From assembly GCA_001938995.1 (NCBI GenBank), contig MKZN01000008.1, positions 78,227 through 142,226 on the forward strand: DNA of 64,000 nucleotides. The letters are read 5' to 3'. The position numbers and the translations under genes were made by a program. The notes beneath the pieces were generated by a model. The model did not search any database and was not told where the DNA came from. It was given only the letters and a program-made list of their open reading frames with translations. Position 1 is the stretch's first letter. Each line of letters opens with the position of its first letter. The stretch is from Bacillus pumilus. Its GTDB lineage: Bacteria > Bacillota > Bacilli > Bacillales > Bacillaceae. This document shows positions 54,606 to 63,173 of this stretch, piece after piece.

Positions 54606-54689
54606 GGTTTAAAAGACAAAAAGTGTGTGCGAAATGAAGCGTGAGCAATGCTGACGCTTTTCCGACATCTCCTATCAACCATAGGTGTT

Positions 54690-54880
54690 TGCTATGATAG
54701 AGCGGCTGGTATCCTGGCTGGTGAATCTGCAAGCTTTTCATCCTTCCCATCAAGTGACAGTGGATGAATCAAGAAAAGCTCTCCTCACATACAGTGGCGG
54801 GACCGCGACGGATTTTCACCGGTCTTCCCAATTAAAATCCGACATGTACTCGAATTACCGACTCTCAAACTATGAATTTA
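54690..54880 (-). ncRNA. Cobalamin riboswitch upstream of metE
   Basis: Read on the minus strand the leader has GGGAAGACCGGTGAAAATCC, CGCGGTCCCGCCACTGTA, then TGATGGGAAGGATG, and the B12 box GCCAGGATACC (54718-54708). These are the conserved blocks of the adenosylcobalamin aptamer in their proper order. A terminator follows downstream. Confidence 0.93.
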
Positions 54881-54889
54881 TTGTTTTCG

Positions 54890-54918
54890 ATTATATAACG
54901 TTCACTTCATTTCGTCAA
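54890..54918 (-). promoter_or_regulatory. SigA promoter of the metE leader
   Basis: On the minus strand TTGACG (54918-54913), 17 bases, then TATAAT (54895-54890). It places the transcript start just before the B12 aptamer. Confidence 0.85.
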
Positions 54919-54941
54919 AGTAAATTTTGAATAATTTTAAT

Positions 54942-54979
54942 TAAAAAAATCCTGAGAAAATTCTATCTTTTCTCAGGAC
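54942..54979 (-). terminator. Rho-independent terminator of ispA
   Basis: On the minus strand GTCCTGAGAAAA / TTTTCTCAGGA with a T run. Confidence 0.85.
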
Positions 54980-54990
54980 CTCTTTTAAAA

Positions 54991-55950
54991 CTAAAGAGAT
55001 AAAAGATCTGCTTCTACTGTTTTTTCTAAAAGCACATCTGGTGCAGTTAAATATAAGAATCCATTCCCTACAAGGGCCTTTGACTGTTTCAATGGAAGGG
55101 TTCTTCTCACAAGCTGAGCATATACCTCAGGTTCAGTCAGCTCACGCTGGAAGGCTTCTTCTTCGGCGTTTTTAATGATGGCTAGTGCACCGCTGACGTG
55201 AGGCGCAGCCATCGACGTGCCGGTGAGTCTGCCGTATTTGTGATGAGGGAGAGTGGATAAAATGTCTTCTCCTGGAGCAACGAGGTCAATTTCTTTATTG
55301 GCATTGGAAAATTCTGAGGTTTCTCTTGCAAGTGAGACAGAGCCGACGGCGATGACTTCATTGTATGCAGCTGGATAGGAGAACTCTTCCGTACGCTCGT
55401 CCCCATCACCTTCGTTTCCTGCCGCACAGACTACAAGTACACCGCTTTTGACCGCATTTTGAATGGCTTCTTGCAGGGCAGGTTCATTCGTTGGACCACC
55501 GAGAGACATAGAGATAATATCAACCTTTTGTTCGACCGCATAGTTAATGCCATTAATGATCCATTCATATTTCCCGCTGCCATCTTCACCGCCGAGGACT
55601 TTCACGATCAAAAGCTTTGCTTCTGGCGCAACACCTAAAATCCCGCCATTTTTGTCGGTGGCTGCAATCGTTCCAGCAACATGGGTTCCATGCCCATTGT
55701 AGTCTTTCACACTTTCAGCATCTCCCTGATCATCATCGGTAAAGTTCTTCCCTCCGGCAATCTGATCTTTTAAATCGGGATGCTCCGTATCGCAACCTGT
55801 ATCAAGGACAGCAATGGTTATGCCTTTTCCTTTGAAGCCACTTGACCAAAGTTCGGGTGCTTGAATCTCCTGAATACTTTCCGGCGTTTCTTTCGCTTCC
55901 ATCACATTGGCTTTTACTTCATACGGAATTAAGCGAATCTCACCTTTCAT
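54991..55950 (-). CDS. ispA: Intracellular serine protease IspA (subtilisin family)
   Basis: A 319-residue cytoplasmic subtilase without signal peptide. The short N-terminal propeptide holds the LIPYEV inhibitory motif (residues 7-12). The catalytic Asp is in IAVLDTGCDTEHPD (D50), the His in YNGHGTHVAGT and the Ser in GTSMAAPHVSGA. GGAGGG lies before the ATG. It degrades intracellular protein in late growth and sporulation. A 9-bp inverted repeat ~90 bp upstream may be an operator. Confidence 0.95.
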   Translation of the reverse strand: MKGEIRLIPYEVKANVMEAKETPESIQEIQAPELWSSGFKGKGITIAVLDTGCDTEHPDLKDQIAGGKNFTDDDQGDAESVKDYNGHGTHVAGTIAATDKNGGILGVAPEAKLLIVKVLGGEDGSGKYEWIINGINYAVEQKVDIISMSLGGPTNEPALQEAIQNAVKSGVLVVCAAGNEGDGDERTEEFSYPAAYNEVIAVGSVSLARETSEFSNANKEIDLVAPGEDILSTLPHHKYGRLTGTSMAAPHVSGALAIIKNAEEEAFQRELTEPEVYAQLVRRTLPLKQSKALVGNGFLYLTAPDVLLEKTVEADLLSL

Positions 55951-56407
55951 AGAAAGCCCTCCTTATTTTGTTTTCAAAGTAGATTCAGGTTGCGTAATGT
56001 TATTGTATAAAACAAATGATTCATCTGAAAGGGTCAATTGTAATAATTTTTCAAATAATCAAATTATTATACTGTGTGCAGCTCTTATCACTTATTGACG
56101 AAAGACGTCGTCTTGTGAGAAAAACTCTTGATATCATATGAAAAAGAAGGAAATGATGCATAGTGAGCTCGCACATGTACTGATGAAAATGGGTGAAAAG
56201 AACTAAAAAGGGTTGTTTTATAAAACGAAGACATCATGGAATCTTGGGAGAGTGAGAAGAAAAAGAATGAAACGGAATGTTTTTGTTCAAAAATAAATTC
56301 CTCTTTACATGAAAGAATAAGATATGAAGTTTGTGACTGTTCCAAAAGCGAAAGGCAACATATAATAATGGAAGGACAAGCTTGCCTATTAGATAGGAGA
56401 GATAGAG
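55951..56407. other. Intergenic region ispA-ykoG
   Basis: A divergent AT-rich spacer of about 457 bp. The inverted repeat TAATAATTT (56041-56049) / AAATTATTA (56061-56069) lies on the ispA side. An antisense 126-codon ORF starting in ykoG has no ribosome-binding site. Otherwise I see no gene or RNA structure. Confidence 0.5.
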
Positions 56408-57091
56408 ATGAATAAAGGAAAGATTCTCGTGGTTGAAGATGAGAAGAAAATTGCAAGGGTGCTATCACTTGAACTTGAATATGAAGGATACGAGGTCACA
56501 GTCAAAGATACAGGCATGAAAGGGCTACAGGCTCTTGAGAAAGAGAGCTTCGATTTAGTGCTTCTTGACGTCATGCTTCCGGAATTAAGCGGTCTTGAAG
56601 TGCTTAGAAGGGTACGCAAAACCAATCTGGCAACACCTATCATTTTGATTACAGCAAGAGGAAGTGTACCTGATAAGGTTAGCGGCCTTGATCTTGGAGC
56701 AAATGATTATATCACGAAGCCATTTGAGATAGAAGAATTGTTAGCGCGAATTAGAGCGCAGCTGAGATTCCAAATAAGCAAGGAAGAAAACGATACAGAG
56801 CTCAGCCTAGCAGACTTGACAGTCAATGAGAAGACAAGAGAGATACAAAGAGGCGATCAAATGATTGAGCTGACACCAAGAGAATATGACTTATTAGTTC
56901 ATTTGCTGAAACATCAGCAGCAAGTGCTCACAAGGGATCAACTATTAACAGCCGTTTGGGGGTTTGATTATTTCGGAGACACGAATGTAGTGGATGTGTA
57001 TATTCGTTACTTACGGAAAAAAATCGATTACCCATTTGAACAACAGCTGATCCACACAGTGAGAGGTGTGGGTTATGTGATGAAAGGATAA
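56408..57091 (+). CDS. ykoG: Response regulator YkoG (OmpR family)
   Basis: A 227-residue two-domain regulator: the receiver domain (ILVVEDEKKIARVL, phospho-Asp in DLVLLDVMLPELSG near residue 54, TKPFEIEELLARI) and the OmpR winged helix (LTPREYDLLVHLLKHQ, VVDVYIRYLRKKID). TAGGAGAG precedes the ATG. It is three bases upstream of its kinase gene. Confidence 0.92.
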   Translation: MNKGKILVVEDEKKIARVLSLELEYEGYEVTVKDTGMKGLQALEKESFDLVLLDVMLPELSGLEVLRRVRKTNLATPIILITARGSVPDKVSGLDLGANDYITKPFEIEELLARIRAQLRFQISKEENDTELSLADLTVNEKTREIQRGDQMIELTPREYDLLVHLLKHQQQVLTRDQLLTAVWGFDYFGDTNVVDVYIRYLRKKIDYPFEQQLIHTVRGVGYVMKG

Positions 57092-57094
57092 AGA

Positions 57095-58444
57095 ATGAGA
57101 TTAAAAAATAGGATCCAACTCTATACTACGTTGTCTTTGTTTTTAATGGTCCTGCTGTTCCATACAGCGACTTATTTTATTTTTTCGTTTACCCTCACAC
57201 AAAAGGATATGTCAAGGTTGTCAGAGGTCACCGAAAACATTGCCATTGCGTTAAAAAAGTCAGAAGAAGAGGGGCTCCCATCATCAGAGCTGCTAAGAGC
57301 ATACCTTCCTCAAAATGGGATGATTCGTGTTGTCACAGAAAAAAATCAATCGAAACTGACCATTACAAAGGAATCGACCTTTAGCTCGCTGCCTTTTACA
57401 TATGAACCTGGTCAGATAGCTGAAATAAAAGAATACGGCAACCACTTAATCGCGTTTGCCGCTGTTCCAGTCATTTGGACGAATGGAGAGATTGTCTCAC
57501 TTCAATTATATGAAGAAATCGAAAATACGGAAGAAAATCTGGCTTTATTAAAACTGATTTTAATCGCTGCTGGTGTTCTATTCATTGTCCTTTCTTATTT
57601 CGCTGGTCATATCTTAACGAAACAAATCGTCCGTCCTATTAGTAGAATGACCAATACGATGAAGGCGAGTATGAGGGATAAAGCCTTTAAACGAATCGAA
57701 TTAACAGGCGATTCTAAGGATGAATTGTATCAAATGGGACAAACATTTAATGAAATGTCAGACATTCTGGAGAAACATTACGAAAAAGAGCAGCAATTTT
57801 TACACGATGCCTCACATGAATTGAAAACCCCGATTACCGTCGTGATGAGCTATAGCAATTTACTGAAGCGCTGGGGACAAACAAGACCTGAGGTCATCGA
57901 GGAATCGTCTCAAGCCATTCACGAAGAAGCGAAAAAAATGAAACGACTGACAGATCAGTTATTAACACTTGCGAAGAATGATCAGCCCCTCTATGTTGAG
58001 ATGAAGCCAATTGATCTTGGCAATATGTGCAAACAACTGTGTCATACACTTGAAGTGGCGACCAATCGCCCTATTTACCCGCATGTCCTAACAGATCATC
58101 CCTTAAAGGCAGAGGGTGATGAAGAGAAAATCAAACAACTTTTGACCATTTTGATTGATAATGCGGTCAAATATAGTAATGATTCAGTTCATGTAAACTG
58201 CGGATTAGAAGGAGACAAGCCATTTATTTCTATCATCGATAAAGGGATTGGCATAAAAGAAGAGGATCTGCCAAAAATCTTTGATCGTTTTTTCCGCGTG
58301 GACGAAGCGAGAAACAGTGAAACAGGTGGAACTGGACTTGGACTTACAATCGCAAAACACATTGCTGAAGAGCATGGGGCTGAGCTAAGGATAGATAGCC
58401 GTATAGGCGAGGGGACAAACATGACCATTCTTTTTCAAAAATAA
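57095..58444 (+). CDS. ykoH: Sensor histidine kinase YkoH
   Basis: A 449-residue kinase. It has TM1 at ~10-30, an extracellular sensor of ~120 residues, TM2 at ~155-175, and a HAMP linker (KQIVRPISRMTNTMKAS). The phospho-His box is FLHDASHELKTPITVVMSYS, and the ATP-binding boxes are LIDNAVKYSN, IDKGIGIKEED and GGTGLGLTIAKHIAEEHG. It is co-transcribed with ykoG and probably with the PepSY genes downstream. The stimulus is unknown. Confidence 0.92.
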   Translation: MRLKNRIQLYTTLSLFLMVLLFHTATYFIFSFTLTQKDMSRLSEVTENIAIALKKSEEEGLPSSELLRAYLPQNGMIRVVTEKNQSKLTITKESTFSSLPFTYEPGQIAEIKEYGNHLIAFAAVPVIWTNGEIVSLQLYEEIENTEENLALLKLILIAAGVLFIVLSYFAGHILTKQIVRPISRMTNTMKASMRDKAFKRIELTGDSKDELYQMGQTFNEMSDILEKHYEKEQQFLHDASHELKTPITVVMSYSNLLKRWGQTRPEVIEESSQAIHEEAKKMKRLTDQLLTLAKNDQPLYVEMKPIDLGNMCKQLCHTLEVATNRPIYPHVLTDHPLKAEGDEEKIKQLLTILIDNAVKYSNDSVHVNCGLEGDKPFISIIDKGIGIKEEDLPKIFDRFFRVDEARNSETGGTGLGLTIAKHIAEEHGAELRIDSRIGEGTNMTILFQK

Positions 58445-58510
58445 ATAGGTCTTTTCTCATCAATTTCTCATTTGTGATTTATAAAATGAGGAATAGGAAG
58501 GGGGCGCAGT

Positions 58511-59203
58511 ATGTCTAGAAAAAAGAAAGTGGGTTTTCTGCTCGCAGGTTGTCTTGTCGTACTTGCGGCTTTTGTACTGCTCATGATCCAAACCATTGAT
58601 CAAAAAATGTTAAGTGAATCAGACATAAAAAAAATCATTGAAAAAGACTATAACGGGAACATTACAAATGTAGCCTTAATCAACCATAAACAGGACTATA
58701 CCTTAACACTCGAAAATGAAAAAGGTATCTACCAAATCATTGCTTCTTCCGCAAGCGGTCAAATGAAAGAAATGAAGCAATTAAAAAGCTATCAACAACA
58801 GTCAAATGACAAAAATGCTGCACTTCTAGCAGAGAAAGCAGCTGTCCAAAAAGTAAATGGAACAGTAATTGAAAAGAAAGAGAAAACCGATCGCTTTATT
58901 TTTACGATCCAATCAAAAAAAGGTTTATATCAAGTAGATGTCGATAAACAGACGTTGAAGGTGACGGAAGCGGAACGGAAAACCCCATCCACAAAAGAAA
59001 AGAAACAGACGAAAATCACAGTAGAAGAAGCCAAGCGAATAGCGCTGAAAGAAGTAGGAGGCACGGTTGATGATGCGGACCTTGATACGCTTAGCGGCAT
59101 GCTTGTATTTGAGGTCGAGCTAGACTTGCCGAATGGACGAGAGGCAGAGGTGCTTGTGAATGCTTATACAGGAGAGATTGAAGGCATTACTTACGAAAAT
59201 TAA
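58511..59203 (+). CDS. ykoI: PepSY-domain membrane protein YkoI-like
   Basis: A 230-residue protein with one N-terminal membrane helix (VGFLLAGCLVVLAAFVLLMI) and an extracytoplasmic part. It ends in a PepSY domain (TVEEAKRIALKEVGGTVDDADL, VLVNAYTGEIEGITYE). AAGGGGG precedes the ATG, 67 bp after ykoH. PepSY proteins often inhibit proteases or bind ions in the wall; here they are probably part of the YkoGH response. Confidence 0.85.
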   Translation: MSRKKKVGFLLAGCLVVLAAFVLLMIQTIDQKMLSESDIKKIIEKDYNGNITNVALINHKQDYTLTLENEKGIYQIIASSASGQMKEMKQLKSYQQQSNDKNAALLAEKAAVQKVNGTVIEKKEKTDRFIFTIQSKKGLYQVDVDKQTLKVTEAERKTPSTKEKKQTKITVEEAKRIALKEVGGTVDDADLDTLSGMLVFEVELDLPNGREAEVLVNAYTGEIEGITYEN

Positions 59204-59296
59204 TCCATTTCTCATGAATTTCTCATCTTTCTTTCCTTCCTTTTTCATCTGGCATCTATAAGATAAAGGAGAAATCAAACAGAGGAGGAAATGAAC

Positions 59297-59815
59297 ATGA
59301 TGAAAAAAGTACTAGTAGCTACAGCATTAACAGGGGCCCTTGTCGCAGGTGGTTTTACAATCCAAGCCCAAAATACGAATCAAACAGCAAATGCAGAACA
59401 AGTGGTGCAAAAGAAATCTGAATTTGTATCGAAAAAACAAGCTGAAAAAGCAGCGCTGAAAGTCGTTAAAGGCTATGTCGACGATGTGGATCTTGAGCGT
59501 GAAAAAGGAAAATGGGTATATGAAGTCGAGATTCAAAAAGGCGGCTTTGAATATAAAGTATACGTGGATGCAAAGACAGGAAAAGCGCTTAATGACCCAG
59601 TCAAAGAAAAGAAACAGAATGTGAAAATAACGAAAAAGCAGGCTGAACAAATTGCCCTAGCAAAAGCAAAAGGCACTGTCACAGATTCCGATTTAGATAA
59701 AGAGAATGGTGAATACATCTATGAAATCGAAATCACTACTCCAAATGGTGATGAAGTCGATTTTGAGATTTCCGCTAAAACAGGCAAAATCCTCAAGCAG
59801 GAATGGGAAGATTAA
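59297..59815 (+). CDS. ykoJ: Secreted tandem PepSY protein YkoJ-like
   Basis: A 172-residue exported protein with a signal peptide (VLVATALTGALVAGGFTIQA) and two PepSY domains: SKKQAEKAALKVVKGYVDDV...VYVDAKTGKAL and TKKQAEQIALAKAKGTV...FEISAKTGKILKQE. The start is the ATG at 59297, eight bases after AGAGGAGG; the ATG at 59291 is only two bases away from it. It has an upstream spacer with direct TTTCTCAT words and its own terminator. Confidence 0.85.
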   Translation: MMKKVLVATALTGALVAGGFTIQAQNTNQTANAEQVVQKKSEFVSKKQAEKAALKVVKGYVDDVDLEREKGKWVYEVEIQKGGFEYKVYVDAKTGKALNDPVKEKKQNVKITKKQAEQIALAKAKGTVTDSDLDKENGEYIYEIEITTPNGDEVDFEISAKTGKILKQEWED

Positions 59816-59823
59816 TTCTCAGT

Positions 59824-59857
59824 GAACCTTACACTTTCATGTGTAAGGTTTTTTTCA
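59824..59857 (+). terminator. Rho-independent terminator of ykoJ
   Basis: AACCTTACAC (59825-59834) / GTGTAAGGTT (59841-59850), then T run. Confidence 0.87.
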
Positions 59858-59890
59858 TAGGACAAACTACTGGAAAGGAGGCGAGAGATT

Positions 59891-60031
59891 ATGAAGAAAA
59901 AAGAAGAAGAACAGCATATGGATCATGCGGAATATGTTCCGCATCCCGATGGTGAAGGATATGCGTTGTTTTTGCATGATTCCTTTCATCTCCTCTCCCA
60001 AGAGGATATGAATCAGCCGGAAGAGGAATAA
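59891..60031 (+). CDS. Small hypothetical protein (46 aa)
   Basis: This short frame starts at ATG 59891, preceded by AAAGGAGG with about eight bases of spacing, and ends just before a terminator. The product is acidic and His-rich (MKKKEEEQHMDHAEYVPHP, DGEGYALFLHDSFHLLSQ). The arrangement of a good ribosome-binding site, an ORF and a dedicated terminator supports a real gene. I do not recognise the family. Confidence 0.65.
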   Translation: MKKKEEEQHMDHAEYVPHPDGEGYALFLHDSFHLLSQEDMNQPEEE

Positions 60032-60035
60032 CATA

Positions 60036-60075
60036 CATCAAAGAGCGATGAGAACATTATCTCGCTCTTTTTTTA
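60036..60075 (+). terminator. Rho-independent terminator
   Basis: AAAGAGCGA / TCGCTCTTT plus T run after the 46-aa gene. Confidence 0.75.
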
Positions 60076-60117
60076 AAAAAGAAAACGCATACATGAACCG
60101 AGCTTACACCTTGCTTA

Positions 60118-60146
60118 TTGACATCATTCCACTTTTTCTGTAATCT
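60118..60146 (+). promoter_or_regulatory. SigA promoter of the mgtE leader
   Basis: TTGACA (60118-60123), 17 bases, TAATCT (60141-60146). Confidence 0.75.
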
Positions 60147-60167
60147 CAGTGTGTCAACAATATGAGA

Positions 60168-60381
60168 CTTCGTTAGGTGAGGCTCCTGTATGGAGATACG
60201 CTGCTGCCCAAAAATGTCCAAAGACGCCAATGGGTCAACAGAAATCATCGACATAAGGTGATTTTTAATGCAGCTGGTATGATCCTATGCCATACAGTGC
60301 TAAAGCTCTACGATTGAAGGAGCAAGTGTTTATTTTGTCATGCTTACAAAGCGCCTTCATTCGTTTGAAGGTGCTTTTTTA
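60168..60381 (+). ncRNA. M-box (ykoK) magnesium riboswitch with terminator
   Basis: The leader has CTTCGTTAGGTGAGGCTCC, GTATGGAGATACGCTGCTGC, CCAAAGACGCCAATGGGTCA, ATGCAGCTGGTATGATCCT and GCCATACAGTGCTAAAGCTC. These are the conserved P1-P6 pieces of the M-box. The terminator AAAGCGCCTTCA (60348-60359) / TGAAGGTGCTTT plus six T follows. High Mg2+ should terminate and switch mgtE off. Confidence 0.94.
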
Positions 60382-60401
60382 TGAGAAAAGGAGGTGTGGG
60401 A

Positions 60402-60527
60402 ATGGATCATCCCGATTCGAGACACATAGAGAGTATGTCAAAAGATCAGTTTGAGACATCAGAAAAAGGAGATCCTGACCCCGCACAATCTAAGGGAACC
60501 GGGTATCTCCTGAATTTGGGGAGGTAA
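60402..60527 (+). CDS. Small ORF (41 aa) between M-box and mgtE
   Basis: This ORF lies after the M-box terminator and before mgtE. ATG 60402 is preceded by a strong AAAAGGAGGTG. The frame (MDHPDSRHIESMSKDQF...) is polar and ends GGTAA inside the GGGGAGG ribosome-binding site of mgtE, six bases before its start. Translation of the two should be coupled. It is probably a leader peptide or a small partner protein; the family is unknown. Confidence 0.68.
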   Translation: MDHPDSRHIESMSKDQFETSEKGDPDPAQSKGTGYLLNLGR

Positions 60528-60533
60528 CAGCGA

Positions 60534-61892
60534 ATGATACAAAATATAACGTATGATGAACTTATTTTAAGAATCATTATTTTATTAAGAGATGGCAAAC
60601 GCAAAGAATTCAAAAACATAATGGAAGAACTCCAGCCATATGATATCGCCTACTTATTTAAGGAACTTCCAGAAAAGCATCGTGGTCGTTTTCTGTCTTT
60701 CTTAACAGTCGATGATGTGACGGAAATGATGGGTGAGCTTGAGCGGGAATATCAAGAGATTGTTCTTGAAAAAGTAGGGAAAGACAAAGCCACCTTCGTC
60801 ACAAATAAGATGGATAACGATGACTTAGCCAATTTATTTGATGAAATGGATGATGAGCTAAAAGACCAACTGCTCTCAAACATGGAAGCAGAGGAATCAA
60901 AGGCGGTTCAGCTTCTGATGAATTATCCTGCCGAAACAGCGGGTCGTATCATGACCAACCGGTTCGTATGGATTCCTCAGCATTATACAGTTCAGGATGC
61001 GGTCGTGAAGCTAAAAAGCTTTGCTGAAATTGCTGAATCGATCAACTATTTATATGTCATTAATGACCAAAAACAGCTTGTAGGCGTCCTTTCATATCGT
61101 GATCTGATATTAGGTGAACCTGATGAGAAAGTGCAGGACCTCATGTTTACAAGAGTAATCGCTGTTGGCGCATTTCAAGACCAAGAGGAAATCGCAAAAC
61201 TGATTGAACGGTACGACTTCCTTGCGATTCCTGTAGTAGAAGAGAACAATGTGCTTGTTGGGATTGTCACGGTTGATGATATTATTGATGTCGTTATTCA
61301 AGAGGCCGGAGAAGACTACGAGAAATTCGCTGCTTCCGGAAAAGATATTACATTTGATACTCCATCTTTTGTTGCAGCATATCGCCGTCTTCCGTGGCTA
61401 ATCTTGCTGTTATTCATTGGACTGATTTCAGGCAGTATTTTAAATTATTTCGAAGATACCTTACAACAAGTTGTGGCACTTGCGTTCTTTATGCCGATGA
61501 TTGCTGGTATGACAGGGAATACTGGTACACAATCTTTAGCGGTGGTCATCAGAGGATTATCAAAAGAAGAACTAACAAAAAAAACGATCGTCCGGCTTAT
61601 TTTTAGAGAATTGAGAACAAGTATTTACATTGGTATTGTCTGTTCGATCATTATTACGGTGGTCGCGATGGTTTGGCAAGGAAATATGATTTTAGGTGTA
61701 GTGGTCGGTTCCTCCCTACTTGTGACACTAATTATTGGAACGATGGCAGGAACGGTCGTGCCTATTATTTTACACAGATTAAACGTAGACCCAGCGATTG
61801 CATCTGGACCGCTAATTACTACATTAAATGATATCTTATCACTGCTCATTTACTTTGGAATTGCAACAGCGTTTCTTCATACACTCGTGTAA
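60534..61892 (+). CDS. mgtE: Magnesium transporter MgtE
   Basis: A 452-residue Mg2+ channel. The cytosolic N domain (~1-130) and two CBS domains (~135-255, PQHYTVQDAVVKLKSFAE and VENNVLVGIVTVDDIIDVV) gate the pore. Five membrane helices follow (PWLILLLFIGLISGSIL, MPMIAGMTGNTGTQSLAVVIRGL, RLNVDPAIASGPLITTLND). Pore and Mg-binding Asp and Asn residues are present. GGGGAGG lies before the ATG. It is controlled by the M-box leader. This is B. subtilis ykoK. Confidence 0.96.
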   Translation: MIQNITYDELILRIIILLRDGKRKEFKNIMEELQPYDIAYLFKELPEKHRGRFLSFLTVDDVTEMMGELEREYQEIVLEKVGKDKATFVTNKMDNDDLANLFDEMDDELKDQLLSNMEAEESKAVQLLMNYPAETAGRIMTNRFVWIPQHYTVQDAVVKLKSFAEIAESINYLYVINDQKQLVGVLSYRDLILGEPDEKVQDLMFTRVIAVGAFQDQEEIAKLIERYDFLAIPVVEENNVLVGIVTVDDIIDVVIQEAGEDYEKFAASGKDITFDTPSFVAAYRRLPWLILLLFIGLISGSILNYFEDTLQQVVALAFFMPMIAGMTGNTGTQSLAVVIRGLSKEELTKKTIVRLIFRELRTSIYIGIVCSIIITVVAMVWQGNMILGVVVGSSLLVTLIIGTMAGTVVPIILHRLNVDPAIASGPLITTLNDILSLLIYFGIATAFLHTLV

Positions 61893-61898
61893 GAAAAA

Positions 61899-61934
61899 GA
61901 CTGTAAAACCATTATTGGTTTTACAGTTTTTTTG
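61899..61934 (+). terminator. Rho-independent terminator of mgtE
   Basis: ACTGTAAAACC (61900-61910) / GGTTTTACAGT (61917-61927) plus T run. Confidence 0.88.
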
Positions 61935-61995
61935 AATAAAGATTGCATATAGCGCTTCCATCCTTTACATTTTAAGGAGAAGGTGGGAGAGAACT

Positions 61996-62376
61996 ATGAA
62001 GAAATTCTTGATCGTTTTGATATGTGTCCTTTTGCTTGGTGCCTGTCAAAGGGAAGATGAAGGGAAAGACAGAAGACTTGTGGCAGCGGAGCGCATGCTC
62101 GAAGCCATCGTCGAAGGAAATAAGAGAAAAATGGATCACATTTATGTCGATGGAGCAGTCCCTCACCCAGACGATATTTTCAAAATGAAAAAAGACTGGG
62201 GCATGGATAAGCTTACCTATGAAGACTTTCAATTGGAAGAGGTCAGCATTCACGTCTTCCATGCGAACTATAAGGATACGCGAACTGGAGAAGCAAAGGC
62301 GCTTGCGTTTCGAGTGAAAGAAGATCCTAAAGGTGGCGTGCTTATTGATTTTGTAGGAGTAGTGGAATCTAAATAA
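61996..62376 (+). CDS. Putative lipoprotein, unknown function
   Basis: A 126-residue protein with a lipoprotein signal (FLIVLICVLLLGACQR, lipidated C17). A compact ~105-residue extracytoplasmic domain follows, with VAAERMLEAIVEGNKRKMDH and GVLIDFVGVVESK at the end, like small NTF2-type lipoproteins (weak resemblance). GGTGGGAGAG precedes the ATG. It is convergent with tnrA. Confidence 0.75.
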   Translation: MKKFLIVLICVLLLGACQREDEGKDRRLVAAERMLEAIVEGNKRKMDHIYVDGAVPHPDDIFKMKKDWGMDKLTYEDFQLEEVSIHVFHANYKDTRTGEAKALAFRVKEDPKGGVLIDFVGVVESK

Positions 62377-62378
62377 AA

Positions 62379-62409
62379 AGAATCGTTCAAAAGGAGCGAT
62401 TCTTTTTTG
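62379..62409. terminator. Bidirectional terminator
   Basis: AAGAATCGTTC / GAGCGATTCTT with flanking A and T tracts between the lipoprotein gene and tnrA. Confidence 0.78.
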
Positions 62410-62410
62410 T

Positions 62411-62740
62411 TTATCGATTTTTGTACTGGAAATGAGCATTGATTTGTCCCTCCAGCATCTTTTTCTTAAATTGTCCGCTTTTTAGCGCTTGTTCTTTTTT
62501 CTTCATGTCTTTTAAAATCTCCGCTGTCTGCACGCCATCTTCCCGTTTGTTGGCAATATCCATTAAACGTTCGACATCAGCAAAAGAATATTTTCTCGTG
62601 CCTTTTGTTGACCGCTGGGGGGAAATCAGTTTCCGTTCTTCATAATATCGAATTTGTCTAACGGAAAGTCCTGTTAATTCACTGACAATACCGATTGAAA
62701 TGACTTTTTTATCTTTATAAGATACATCTTCCTTCGTCAT
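62411..62740 (-). CDS. tnrA: Nitrogen-limitation regulator TnrA (MerR family)
   Basis: A 109-residue global regulator, active under nitrogen limitation and held off by feedback-inhibited glutamine synthetase through its C-terminus ([15 protein letters not shown]). The MerR helix-turn-helix is [20 protein letters not shown]. It is nearly identical to B. subtilis TnrA through residue 80. AGGGGTGAG precedes the ATG. A perfect TnrA box stands upstream, which indicates autoregulation. Confidence 0.97.
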   Translation of the reverse strand: MTKEDVSYKDKKVISIGIVSELTGLSVRQIRYYEERKLISPQRSTKGTRKYSFADVERLMDIANKREDGVQTAEILKDMKKKEQALKSGQFKKKMLEGQINAHFQYKNR

Positions 62741-62803
62741 ATACTCACCCCTGCAAGTCTTTTCTTCATATTATATAAAACAACAAGTGAAAAAACGAAT
62801 ATT

Positions 62804-62820
62804 TGTTAGAAAATATCACA
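62804..62820. promoter_or_regulatory. TnrA/GlnR box
   Basis: TGTTA-N7-TCACA matches the TGTNAN7TNACA consensus in every fixed position, 64 bp upstream of the tnrA start. Confidence 0.88.
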
Positions 62821-63173
62821 GGAAAAAATGGAAAATAGAAAAGAGTGTAAGGAAACATAACGTAAAATCGTGTGAATCATCTCGGTCGCATATAGGATGA
62901 TGACATGATACAGGAAAAGCGAATGAAGCTTAGCAATAGAAAGGCATGTACTTCCATTCGATCAAATGTTACAAATAATGACTTGAAAGAAGAGAATCCT
63001 TTCTATTTCAGCAAAACGTAGCTCTATCTGTCACTAGCCCTAGTAGACGCTTGTCACATGAGTGCATGTTGAATATTATAGTAATATTGAAATTTGTAGA
63101 ATTTTGACGAAACAAGTGTGAGAAAACACGGAGTCTTTACAGATATTGTTAAAATATGTCGTAACATGATGGT
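62821..63173. other. Intergenic region tnrA-ykoM
   Basis: About 350 AT-rich bases. B. subtilis has small TnrA-controlled genes (ykzB, ykoL) in this interval. I find no good ribosome-binding site with an ORF here apart from the weak candidate at 63174. Confidence 0.45.

Noticed and set aside
54537..54690. S-box (SAM) riboswitch in addition to the B12 aptamer before metE
   Set aside because: I looked for the conserved S-box core between the aptamer and the start and did not see it; only a terminator is present.
56088..56468. 126-codon minus-strand ORF before ykoG
   Set aside because: It starts inside ykoG, has Ser/Phe-rich low-complexity composition and no ribosome-binding site.
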